Shown: in pieces, positions 8,669 to 17,053 of the stretch
How positions within the stretch are numbered: the stretch's first letter is position 1
Layout of the letters: each line of letters begins with the position of its first letter
Assembly: GCA_022925895.1 (NCBI GenBank)
Contig: JAKSYS010000752.1
Span: 1 to 27,445 of the forward strand
Direction: 5' to 3'
Length of the DNA: 27,445 nt
DNA from: Fragilaria crotonensis
Taxonomy: Eukaryota > Bacillariophyta > Fragilariophyceae > Fragilariales > Fragilariaceae
The notes under the pieces: generated by a model
Told to the model about the DNA's origin: nothing
The model's database searches: none
What the model saw: only the letters and a program-made list of their open reading frames with translations
Translations under genes and position numbers: made by a program

Positions 8669-8861
8669 CTGTCTCTCCGACACGGCACTTGCACCCCGTA
8701 CACCGGTGCACATACCCAGTGCCAATTCTCTCACTATCACTTCTGTGGACCCTGGTGAGGGTGTGTTGTTATCCCCGGGGAACCCGGAAGGTCATTGTAA
8801 TTGCGTCACACAATGTCCCACTATGACTGAGTCCAGGGCCACCCAAATATCTAGCTCATAA
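8583..8861 (+). CDS. pol: true C-terminal tail of Pol, frame 0, running into the 3' LTR
   Basis: In frame 0 just after the T5 run at 8579-8583 the translation gives SKHHPASHHQAI and then a tail with NPTRNYFDCLSD. This is the usual continuation of ADYF in copia RNase H (ADYFTKHHP-type). The frame stays open to a TAA at 8859-8861, that is 98 bases into the 3' LTR, so GVLLSPGNPE is encoded by the LTR itself. One T fewer in the run would join it to the reverse transcriptase frame. Confidence 0.65.
   Translation, partial: SKHHPASHHQAIRSTYLYSPANPTRNYFDCLSDTALAPRTPVHIPSANSLTITSVDPGEGVLLSPGNPEGHCNCVTQCPTMTESRATQISSS
8754..8763 (+). promoter_or_regulatory. candidate polypurine tract
   Basis: GGTGAGGGTG lies directly before the 3' LTR, where the plus-strand primer is expected. 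It is short and interrupted by two T residues, so the assignment rests mainly on position. Confidence 0.45.
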
Positions 8862-8903
8862 TTTATGTAGCTCATCGTTTGAACGACAAGCACCATCTCA
8901 ACA
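8764..8903 (+). repeat. 3' LTR of the copia-type element
   Basis: It is 140 bp and identical to the 5' LTR apart from C at 8804. It is followed by the right TTCAT duplication (8904-8908). It lies 96 bp before the ATG of the next gene, so an outward-reading LTR promoter could drive that gene. Confidence 0.97.
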
Positions 8904-8999
8904 TTCATGACTTTTTGATTTCATGCACGCACACATACATCTGTACTCGAGTAGCTTCGAAGGCAACTGTACAAGAGAGCACACGCATAACCATTAACA

Positions 9000-9984
9000 A
9001 TGGCTGCCCATAGAACAAGAGGTGGCGATACTCTTGAGCGTGAAAGTCGGAGAATCGAGCTAGAAGAGCGATTGCTGGACTTGCAGGAGAAGAGAATCGA
9101 CATTGAGCAAAAGCGTATCGAACTTGAGCTCCGAAAGCTAAAGTTACACTTAAGAGGCTCGAGGAGGAGCAGATCCAAGAGGGAATCGCTAACTACTGGC
9201 GATGACAATGGTTCAGCCGCAATAGATCAGGATCTAGGTGAAGACTATGGAGGATTTCATGACAGTGGAATGATGACCCCCGACGAAGATGACTACGACG
9301 TCGATGATGATGGTGAAGAAGATAGTGCGGATGATGATGATGATAACGAAAAGAAGAACAGGAGTCAGAGTAAACGGAGGAGCTCCGTCGCCGAAACGGG
9401 ACCGAAATGGATCAACTAATTCCTCATCTCAGAGAAGTCGCAAAGGACTTGAAAGTGGGTCTACCGATGATGCGTCTTCCGTTCCTTCCCGATCTAGCAA
9501 GTCTGCAAGGGGACTAAGGAGAAGTGCATTCGATCCCGAAAGCGTGTCTTCCAATGATATGCCACCAGTTCCTTCCCGATCTAGCAAGTCTTCCAGGGGC
9601 CTGAGGAGAAGTGGAATCGAACCCCCGCATCGCGATCCAGAAGTTCCACCCGTAGCAAATTCAGACACTCAGACCAAAACCAAGGTTCCTGTGTTTGATA
9701 GTCAAAATGTGGATATCCTCTATGAAGTGGCATCGGAAAGCACGCAGCGACGTCGAATGACACGTAGATTGTCGGCTCCTACCGTCAGCTCGTTTGACTT
9801 TGACATTTCGAACGTAACCAATGGTCCTGTGACACAAACCGCGCTGCCGGATTTTGAATCCACGTCGACAAAAAAAGGCTCTGCTGTCCCGGCTGGAGAC
9901 AACGATCGCGCGCGCATGCAAGAGAGTGACGCGACCATGGACGACATGAGTGTGCAGACGGAAAAGCGCTCAAACAGGAAGTAA
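9000..9984 (+). CDS. coiled-coil, acidic and Ser/Arg-repeat protein of unknown function (frame break or intron)
   Basis: I do not recognise the family. The ATG at 9000 (AACAATGGCT) opens a 139-residue frame. It has a charged coiled coil at about residues 13-52 (ELEERLLDLQEKRIDIEQKR), an Arg/Ser patch, then an almost purely acidic stretch (about 93-116). That frame stops at 9417-9419, but coding character continues in frame 1 to TAA at 9982-9984. The second part carries two copies of VPSRSSKS-x-RGLRRS (about 9480-9610) and ends in QTEKRSNRK. The parts would join by losing one base around the GGG at 9398-9400, or by an intron; acceptor CATCTCAG at 9432 with an AACTAAT branch-like site is attractive, but no matching donor with the right phase is convincing. 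The retrotransposon sits in its promoter region. Confidence 0.7.
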
Positions 9985-10295
9985 ACCGACTCGAAAGGCA
10001 TTGACCCGCCATCGCGTCGTTCCCCCTACAAACACCTCTTGTTAGATTTTCATACAGATACTTCTTCTGTGATTAACGTAATAGTTCCAGCTTAATGAGT
10101 TGCACAAGCACACGCAGTGTTTATGTTGTGATTCCCGCACGCAGATCGTTTGTTGTGTTGCGCAGTCCGAGGCTTTCCAGGCGAGTTGCCGGTTGTATTT
10201 GCTTCACTTGGACCACAACTCGAAGAAAACCATCAATTTTCCACTGTTCGATTAAATTTGTTGTGAGTTTCGTTGTTCTTTTTCGCCAGCACCTG
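9985..10295. other. convergent 3' spacer
   Basis: The spacer lies between the 3' end of the plus-strand gene and the stop of the next, minus-strand gene. No domain or repeat is visible; short open frames here are not supported. Confidence 0.5.
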
Positions 10296-11019
10296 CTAGA
10301 GATCTGGAAACCCTGGTGTCGGTGTCTCAAGTAGCTCAGGAAATTTCGTCACCATTGTCACCAGCATCACGATGAAAACAGAGATAACGCCGATCCAGTT
10401 TTGCCTGTAGGGAGCCAGAGTCTCGTCCCATAGTTTCTCTTTGGAAATCTCACCTTCCAAAGCCTGCTCATATCATGCAGCGGACAAGAAATCGCACGTG
10501 GATACATCATCTCATTTGGTGAGAAAAGAATATGCTGCCGTTGTCATTTCTTGGAATCTTTCTTAGCCTACCTTACGATTCTTGATTGCCTGATCTCTCG
10601 CTTGCGATTTTTCAAGGTCCTTCTCGTCAATCCAATAATCTTCGCCAGCCTCTATGGCTGCGGAAGAAATTAGTGGTCGCAGCTCTGCTGCTTCCCATTG
10701 AATGCCATCCTCGTCTAGTTGATCAGTCTTTTGGCGACGACTTCTCCTCTAAAGGTGGTGCATTGTACGTGTTAGTATCGCCTGGTTACTCCATTGAAGA
10801 ACGCGACGTAGTCATGCATTCAAGATACGCCACGGTAAGGCACAACAATCAGAATTGCAGGATGTTTACCTTTTTCAGATTTCTACGCGGCTGACGAGGC
10901 TCTGAAAAGAGCGCAGATGAGCATTCCGAAGGTTTGAGCACTGTAAAGTGGAATCCATTTACGGACGAAATGATCAGAAGAACAGTGACAAGACAGAGGG
11001 TTGGCGGTGTACGTCTCAT
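10296..11019 (-). CDS. small, probably plastid-targeted membrane protein, three exons
   Basis: The exons are 11019-10870, 10748-10572 and 10463-10296, joined in phase 0 to 164 residues. Intron 1 (10869-10749, 121 nt) runs from AAG/GTAAAC to CACCTTTAG with a GATACTAAC branch site. Intron 2 (10571-10464, 108 nt) runs from AAG/GTAGGC to GAGCAG. The N-terminus MRRTPPTLCLVTVLLIISSV is a signal peptide followed by NGFHF, which suits the diatom plastid leader rule of an aromatic residue at +1. The middle is charged (GEDYWIDEKDL). The C-terminus has one membrane segment (WIGVISVFIVMLVTMVT) and ends FPELLETPTPGFPDL. I recall similar conserved algal proteins of unknown function. Two further upstream in-frame ATGs exist (11124 and 11064); 11019 is chosen because it puts the signal peptide first. 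Confidence 0.8.
10464..10571 (-). other. intron 2 of the three-exon gene
   Basis: The donor is GTAGGC and the acceptor GAGCAG; the length is 108 nt. Removing it joins two open coding stretches in phase 0 and leads to a single terminal membrane segment. Confidence 0.72.
10749..10869 (-). other. intron 1 of the three-exon gene
   Basis: The donor GTAAAC, branch-like TACTAAC and acceptor TTTAG are all present. The length is 121 nt. Reading through it gives a stop after eight codons at most, whereas splicing keeps the frame. Confidence 0.8.
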
Positions 11020-11124
11020 CGTCAAGATTGTTTTTGAAGAACTGGGTTGAGAGTTATCTGCCATTCTGTCTACTGTCGTCACGTCGCTCCTCTTGGACTC
11101 GGAGCTCGGAGGTGGTACTATCAT

Positions 11125-11875
11125 GCAAGTACGGGGACGTCTCTTTATTACTATACTGTATAGTATGACATAAATCAGACTTCAGACTGCAGCATAGTAC
11201 TACAGTATAGTACAGAGATGTAGAATTTCGTCCTTCCTCGTTTTTCAACATGATGTATGATGTATGATGTATGATGTATGATGAACAGTGTACAAGTGTA
11301 CAGTTGTACTGCGTAGTACAAGTACTAACACCAGTACAAGTGACCAATGGCTGCCACCATGATGGCACACGGAGGACTTGATGGGCTTCACTGTCTGGCT
11401 GCTACGGTAGTAGTACCAACTACAATACAACAGGCAACAGGTTACAGACTGAACACTGCACCCTCAACACCGTGACCTGTGCATACTGAAGGCGAACTAA
11501 CTAATCTATGGTGACAACCATCACGTTGTTTCTCAAAGAGGTAGACTCCAGTAGTTGCTGAACTACTAGCTACGAGGTAGCTACAATTGTAGTCTTTCTA
11601 GAGGGGCACTTGCAGGTCATTATGTTGACAACAGCTTTTCGCGCGGCATCAACTACTTTTCTTCACGCATCGGTGACCTATGGGGCGGTTGCAGAATGAT
11701 GATTGCATCCACTGCAGACTGAATCCCAGCACGCAGTTTATTCAGTGTCATCCTAGGAACGATCCATAAGATCCATATGAGGGGTGCGGACACAGGTGTG
11801 GTGAGCCGAGCTGTGTATTTGACGTTGCAGCCTTGGCCCTCGTTAACAAATGAATAATAAAGGGTCAATGAGCTA
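11125..11875. other. intergenic spacer with dense GTAC and a microsatellite
   Basis: The spacer lies between two minus-strand genes. From about 11150 to 11420 GTAC recurs far above expectation, often as short palindromes. The rest (11430-11875) holds no feature that I can support. Confidence 0.6.
11250..11284 (+). repeat. 7-bp microsatellite, five units
   Basis: ATGATGT is repeated four times exactly and a fifth time as ATGATGA. Confidence 0.95.
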
Positions 11876-12806
11876 CTATACCAAGTACTTCTTCGCCTCA
11901 TCCCAGCTCTCCTTGGCTTGAACGAACAGATTATCTTCCCCAGTCTTGTGTATACGCAACTCGTCGTCCAAGTACAAAACGTCAAAAAAAGCCTTGGGAG
12001 GTCGTTTGGCCGTCTTTCGAAATGTAAAGAGTCTGTAAACCAACACGATGCATCGAGTGATAAAGGGGCCTGGGACAGGGATGTAAAGGGACCATCGAAT
12101 CGGAAGGAAAACAACTTTGTTAAGACAGCCTTCGCATATCGAAAGGTCAATTCGACTCATGGGACTTGTGGCAACAGCCTTGATGACAACATTAAGCTGC
12201 TTGAGAACAGGTTCCGTTCCGTCTTCCTTAGAAGCGAATTCAATGACATTTGTTATTCGTCCTCGACGGGCATCGACAACATTTTTCACCTTGGCATTGC
12301 CGCGAGTCGAATTTTTGGAAAAGGATGCATCTGCTGCAGTTGTGAATAGGAGGCTCCAGGAGCCATGCAACGGCGATTGGGCACCGTTCTCCTTGTCACC
12401 TAAACATTTTGTGGGTTCCTCAGTCGGATTTACCTCGGAGAGCTGCTGACATATAGACATTACCTGATCGGCAGCCTTGCCCACGTCGTCCGAAATGGCG
12501 TAATAGGAAACCTTTGAGGAGCACGGGAAGTGCGATTCAGCTCGCCTCCATTGACACCAAAGTCAATGGAAAAGTCTCCATCGCGAGCTTGCTTCTCGCG
12601 GAGGTTGCCAAGGGAATCAAGCAGATTTTTTTCAAAGCAGTAGCAGCGTCGTTCTGGTGTTCATTTGCGAACGGGGTCTCGGTGGCTAACAAATGAACGG
12701 AAGTGTGCCGAAACCCTGAACGTTTTCTGGGACCGCAGGCGACTAGATAGCTCAGGACCCCTGGAAAAGAATAGAGAACTAGTATCAATGCAATGGATGC
12801 CCTCAT
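11876..12806 (-). CDS. PAP/fibrillin plastid lipid-associated protein, frame-disrupted
   Basis: From the ATG at 12806 there is a signal-peptide-like leader (MRASIALILVLYSFPGVLS) and then a presumed transit region. The PAP/fibrillin domain follows: FGVNGGELN, ISDDVGKAADQVMS, GSWSLLFTTAADASFSK, KNVVDARRGRITNVI, LYIPVPGPFITRCIVLVYRL and finally FDVLYLDDELRIHKTGEDNL, ending DEAKKYLV. Such proteins bind plastid lipids at thylakoids or plastoglobules. The frame is broken at the 7-base run 12626-12632 (ALKK should continue NLLDSLGNLRE) and again at 12513-12515 (RAPQ to VSYYAISDD); each break would be repaired by one extra A. A further pair of compensating shifts at about 12145 and 12108-12111 hides FRYAKAVLTKLF. 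The gene is either decaying or affected by homopolymer errors. Family assignment is firm, function by family only. Confidence 0.82.
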
Positions 12807-13223
12807 GGTGACAGACTTCCAAGTTTAGGTGCATCCTCGGACGCGGCGTACCTCTGGTACGGTACACAAGGTTGCAACAATCTCATCGGTCACTCAAAGG
12901 GTTGAAGGGGTTACTTGTACTGTACGCCATTCTGGCGTTGGTAGTGTACTACCGTAGATAGTACCCGATAGAACTCAACAGTACTACAGTACTCACAATT
13001 CGCACCCTGGGCGAGCACGCAGATACCCAGATACAACCGTGTACTGCGGTTCTGATTCTAATCACAGCACAGTCGCATTGTGTGACATTGGAGTACGCAA
13101 ACAAAGCGCCCCAGCCATAGATGATGCTATTCCAACTCCAACACATGCTACTTGGAGTATTTTACAAAGTAACTACGCTGCAGTCCATAATTCTCCATGG
13201 CAAATACTTCCTTTGCCATCTCT
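12807..13223. other. intergenic spacer with a GTAC-rich core
   Basis: About 12905-13005 contains six GTAC within 100 bp. No gene or RNA is recognisable in the remainder. Confidence 0.6.
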
Positions 13224-14585
13224 TTAGCGTCGAGCGGCTTTCGTTGGGTAGTTGGTGTGGTGGAGTTTCAGAAACAGACACAGATCAAAAACAAACGACC
13301 TCTCACCAAAGTTGCAATCGACGGGAGCATTGCTGTCGACACCAATTGTGGGATACAATTCCTTCTGGCTCACTTCCAATCCTGTCCAACCATATCCCAG
13401 CATTTTTCCATTGAGTGTGTAGAATATTCCTCCGTTGAGATAATCTACACCACATCCGACCGTATCGCCCTTCCCATAAGGAGGGCCAAAGCGTTTCAAC
13501 ATGTCGCCACTAGCGTGAAAGATGCCGCCGTCATCTCCGTGGTAGCCGTAGCTGAACGCATCCCAACCCGGCATTCGAGAAAAACAACGAAAGCCTTCGG
13601 TGGAGAGGCCAACGGCAACGCAGTCCGATACTGAGACATTGGGCGCAGGTGTTTGCCGAGGAACAACGTCGGGTCCGTCCGATAGAATGGACACTTCAAA
13701 GTAGCTTACATAGCGAGGAGTCAAAACAATCTTGTTGTCTTTTGCTGTAAAAGGAGAGACGAAGGGCTTCGGTGGACCTTGATGGCGAGATAGTAGAAAC
13801 TTGAAAATATTTTGCTTCTTCGTTTTTTCGACGGGTCTGACCAAGGGAGCATTAGCACGAATGCACCGATCTCCCATACCAACAGCTCCCACGTACTGAA
13901 TCTGATTGGGAGTCTGTAGTCGGCGAAAGACAGCAGTGCGATGAGGTGTAAAAGTGGTCGTATCCACCTGTGTAGGTTGACGCGTAGAAGCCAAGTTTAA
14001 GAGCTGAGAGTAATTTGGCACATTCGAGGGAGATGTGTCGTCAACAAACTGAGAATTATGAGGGAGGTGGGGCCATAACTGGTGGCACCATTGCTTCCAG
14101 AGGAATGTAGCGTTTTTGACAAGTTCGTAGTGGTGTTTGTCTGCCATCATCAGTGACCGAGCGTCGGAGACGTCAAGAAAAGACGCTACATGGAGCTGGA
14201 CATCATTGCAGATACTCTGAAATGCAGATTTATTCTTGAGAGAGCGCTCGACACGGTTCCTCTTGCGGGTACGAGCACCAATGGTCTCATGCGAAGAGTC
14301 ATCGTTGTCAGATACTACAACGCCAAACGGTGCCGGCGTAGCTTCGTACAAAGTCTCGATCTTTAGCGATGACACCTTAGGAGAGGCATCGAACGCATCC
14401 CATGATACAAGGCGTGGTCGGGAAGATACTCTTCTCATCTTGTTCAGGTTGTGAGTCGGAAGGCGGTGTCGTCGAGTGTGTCGGACAATGCGCTTCTCGC
14501 CCGAAAAAGAAGCAGCAGCCTTGATGTTCCGTGTTCTCATCTCGAGAATATGGGCGTTGTATCCTTGTGATGCTGTACCATGCAT
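13224..14585 (-). CDS. F-box-like and SPRY domain protein
   Basis: The 453-residue frame begins with an ATG at 14585; in-frame Met16 or Met50 could also start translation. Residues 1-115 are basic and low in order. An F-box-like helix set lies at about 123-172 (ICNDVQLHVASFLDVSDARSL, then MADKHHYELV and FLWKQWCHQLWPHLP). A SPRY domain fills about 292-432: YVSYFEVSI, SDCVAVGLSTEGF, MPGWDAFSYGYHGDDGGIFH, GKGDTVGCGVDYLNGGIFYT, LNGKMLGYGW and ELYPTIGVDSNAPVDCNFG. Such a pairing suggests an adaptor of an SCF-type ubiquitin ligase with SPRY as the substrate-binding part, which is inference. No frame break or intron is needed. It is one of five minus-strand genes in a row. Confidence 0.85.
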   Translation of the reverse strand: MHGTASQGYNAHILEMRTRNIKAAASFSGEKRIVRHTRRHRLPTHNLNKMRRVSSRPRLVSWDAFDASPKVSSLKIETLYEATPAPFGVVVSDNDDSSHETIGARTRKRNRVERSLKNKSAFQSICNDVQLHVASFLDVSDARSLMMADKHHYELVKNATFLWKQWCHQLWPHLPHNSQFVDDTSPSNVPNYSQLLNLASTRQPTQVDTTTFTPHRTAVFRRLQTPNQIQYVGAVGMGDRCIRANAPLVRPVEKTKKQNIFKFLLSRHQGPPKPFVSPFTAKDNKIVLTPRYVSYFEVSILSDGPDVVPRQTPAPNVSVSDCVAVGLSTEGFRCFSRMPGWDAFSYGYHGDDGGIFHASGDMLKRFGPPYGKGDTVGCGVDYLNGGIFYTLNGKMLGYGWTGLEVSQKELYPTIGVDSNAPVDCNFGERSFVFDLCLFLKLHHTNYPTKAARR

Positions 14586-15144
14586 ATACGCGGATCATTC
14601 TTCAGCTCTGGTATTCGTACCAGGTACCAGGTACTGTAAACTCTATTCATATAGCAGCACAATGATGCAGTGTCCAATACAAACGAGTCGTAGACAGGTC
14701 CAGGAGTCACGATCCGTCTCGGCACTGCCAAACCAAAATTCTAATTTTTTTTGCGAAAAGACAGCTGCTAAATGATGAAGGAGTTCTCGAGTGTCAACAT
14801 GACGTTGTCTGTTGTTCCCCGTGTTGAACCTGACATATTGTACGGTACTGCACATAAAGGCAAATGTAAGATGGATGTCAAGCTGAAATTCAGTGTATCA
14901 GAGATCGATACCGGTATAGTAGTACAAGTACCTTGTACAGTAGCTACTACCTACTGTGTCAAGGTCCATCGCCGCCTCTGTCTATCATCATTTTTTGTAA
15001 TCTTCATTACATCATCACATTAATCAATACGTCGTACTCGGAGTACGGACGTATGCTTTGTTGTCCTCTACTACGACTAGGTCCAAAGCTCCTCTTTCGA
15101 TGCACACCATTCACGCTCTCCTGCCGCTTTCTGAGAGTGAGTGT
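14586..15144. other. intergenic spacer, GTAC-rich
   Basis: The spacer includes GTACC and GTACT clusters at 14611-14640, 14918-14945 and 15028-15050. I see no supported coding region; short open frames on both strands have no domain features. Confidence 0.55.
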
Positions 15145-16643
15145 TTACTTCACATCTCGCAATGGCGTCTGCGGTCCGGCTTCGGCAAGGCGCCGAGCAA
15201 TCTCATGGCGCTCCAGATCCTCATCAATTGGATCTGTGTATCGCACAATTCTCAGCAACTCGTCCTCTGGCAACCTATTATAGAACGCCTCGCGCGCCAC
15301 AACCAATCGGTATTGCAAATCAAGTTTCTTGCCTGAAATGTTCGCTCCCAGTGCCTTCAAGTCGCGTTGCAACTCGACTTTGGTGAGAGAATCATATTTG
15401 TCAAGGTTGCGGAGCACAAAGGTATGGGGGATACCATCATGCTCACACAAATGCCGAATCAAATCTTGGCGAATGCCGCCACTGGGTGGTGTGAGTCCGC
15501 GTTTTTGGAATTCGGCATGAAGTTGGGGACGGAGAACTGCTCGAAGCGGCGTTGCGAGATGGCAAAGCGGCGAGGCAACAAAATGTAGGCGACCGCGAAC
15601 GCCATCAACACAACCGTGCTCAAGTGAACAGCGCTTGTATCAGTCCATGATGTCCCCTTGCCGTTATGGACGATCTGTAACGAGGTAGATGGAACATTTG
15701 TGTTCGACATGGCTGGAAAGTTGGTCAGTTCAGGCAACGGAGCGAAGGGAAGGATCTCCACAGCGAGCATGGGGTCGTCAATGAAGGGAACCTTGTCGAT
15801 GAAAACGTCTTGGTCAACGATGCACGCCTCACTGATTGCGATCGCGCCAGCGAAAGCGTCGCTTTCAGCTTGATTCGGTAGCATGTCGTGGTGTGCAACA
15901 TCGTGAGTGACAACTATGTCGGAAACTGGAAAACGGAAGGTGAGCCAAGACACCGCACTCAATACTGAACAGAGCAATCCAAGCGTGGAAGGTAGGACGA
16001 ATAAGAGCCCTAGACTAATGGGTGTGGCTGCCAATGGTTCATCACCCGCGATAGAGTCTTGTCCTTCATGTTGTCCTGGCCGCGAGCCAAGACTTTGCTC
16101 CAATTGCATCTGCCCTATCGCTTCAAAGGTTTCGAAAGCATGTGACATCTCCCCGCCGGGAAATTCTCTGGACGAGGAAAGCTGTGCGTGCGACCTCGAA
16201 TCCAAATCAATCGATGGCCCCAACGAACCAACGCTCTCGGATGATGCATGAAAAAGACTGCGCGGGCCATTTAAGGTATCAATAAGGTATTCGATGTCAG
16301 CAACGTCACTTTCGCTCAAATTGGACTCTCGTTTGGGATCATGTGACCGAGAATCATGTCTTGCTCGTTCACCGCCTGCTGGGCAAGACACTTTGGAGAG
16401 GACTTGGAAAACTTCGTTGGTGGATGTTGCCTCGAGAATCCCCAACAACGACTTGGACTTTCCGTCGTGTCGATCATCAAGGACGTACGTCGTTTCCGTT
16501 CGTTGAGACGATTTGTTGTCCTTGGGCTGAATGCACGGCATGGACGGTTGAAGAATCTTTCGTTCATTCATGATGCCTGTACAGTCTCCATCACCGTCGG
16601 TGCCTTCTTTTGGAATGGAGTGCTTGCGCGAGAAGTAGCTCAT
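15145..16643 (-). CDS. two-pass membrane protein with C-terminal SAP-like motif (one frame break)
   Basis: An ATG at 16643 opens a long frame. Residues 1-205 are polar and Ser-rich. A membrane segment lies at about 208-235 (LGLLFVLPSTLGLLCSVLSA), a loop with acidic residues follows, and a second segment is at about 341-357 (VVLMAFAVAYILLP), then basic LPRRFAISQRRFEQ. This frame stops at 15459-15461, but a neighbouring frame carries FQKRGLTPPSGGIRQDLIRH and continues to the stop at 15145 with KYDSLTKVELQRDLKALG and ISGKKLDLQYRLV, a SAP-like helix-turn-helix signature. One missing base, for instance in the GGGG at 15535-15538, would join the two; no convincing splice sites were found. I do not know the family. 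SAP motifs usually bind DNA, which would be odd beside two membrane spans, so the motif call is tentative. Confidence 0.65.
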
Positions 16644-17053
16644 GGAGGAGCAATAGGGTGTAAACAAATTCACGTTTGTGGTCTTTTATGTCTTGCGAAC
16701 TGATATGTGAGCGGTTTCGGCGACGCACTTGAAGTCGAGTGCTCGATATCTTGAATGTGTTGCGTTGCTTGCACGCGTTTTGCTTTCATTCCCCTGCAGA
16801 AAGAGTATGGTTCACATGAAAACTGGAAGCTAATCTCCATACGTTGGACCACGCCTGCTCGGATTTTTCAAGGAAGATCACTATGCTCTTTGAGGAACGA
16901 CGTTGTGACAGTTCAACAAACCTGCACACATAGCGCACCCATGGAGAATCGTACCATATCTAATCCGAATCTAATTTAGAGGTGTGAACCGATGGCGAGT
17001 TGAGACTCATTATTTCCTGGTGTAGAGTATCTGCGAATCATCAGGCGCATTAA
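16644..17053. other. intergenic spacer between the SAP-like and HAT1 genes
   Basis: There is no coding region or repeat that I can support. It should hold the 3' end of the HAT1 transcript and the promoter of the next minus-strand gene. Confidence 0.5.

Larger units (their letters stand above)
3349..8903 (+). mobile_element. full-length Ty1/copia-type LTR retrotransposon, recently inserted
   Basis: Two 140-bp LTRs (3349-3488 and 8764-8903) begin TGTTG and end CAACA. They match at 139 of 140 positions; the only difference is G at 3389 versus C at 8804. A 5-bp duplication TTCAT flanks the element (3344-3348, 8904-8908). The order gag, protease, integrase, reverse transcriptase, RNase H is that of Ty1/copia (Pseudoviridae). 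The near-identical LTRs argue for a recent insertion. Base composition is clearly GC-richer than the surrounding host DNA. The coding part lies in three frames: gag in frame 0, protease-integrase in frame 1, RT-RNase H in frame 2, with a final return to frame 0. Style and motifs resemble copia elements of diatoms and oomycetes. Confidence 0.95.

Noticed and set aside
10586-10894. 102-residue plus-strand frame
   Set aside because: It is antisense to exon 2 and intron 1 of the three-exon minus-strand gene, which has splice sites, a signal peptide and a membrane anchor in its favour.
11653-12150. 165-residue minus-strand frame as a separate gene
   Set aside because: Only its first part (FRYAKAVLTKLF) is meaningful and belongs to the fibrillin domain through compensating frameshifts; the rest is a shadow frame of that gene and its 3' flank.
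15459-15462. four-base ATGA-like overlap of two minus-strand frames, as in bacterial operons
   Set aside because: The downstream frame starts at TTG, the DNA is eukaryotic, and the two frames read as one protein split by a single-base shift.
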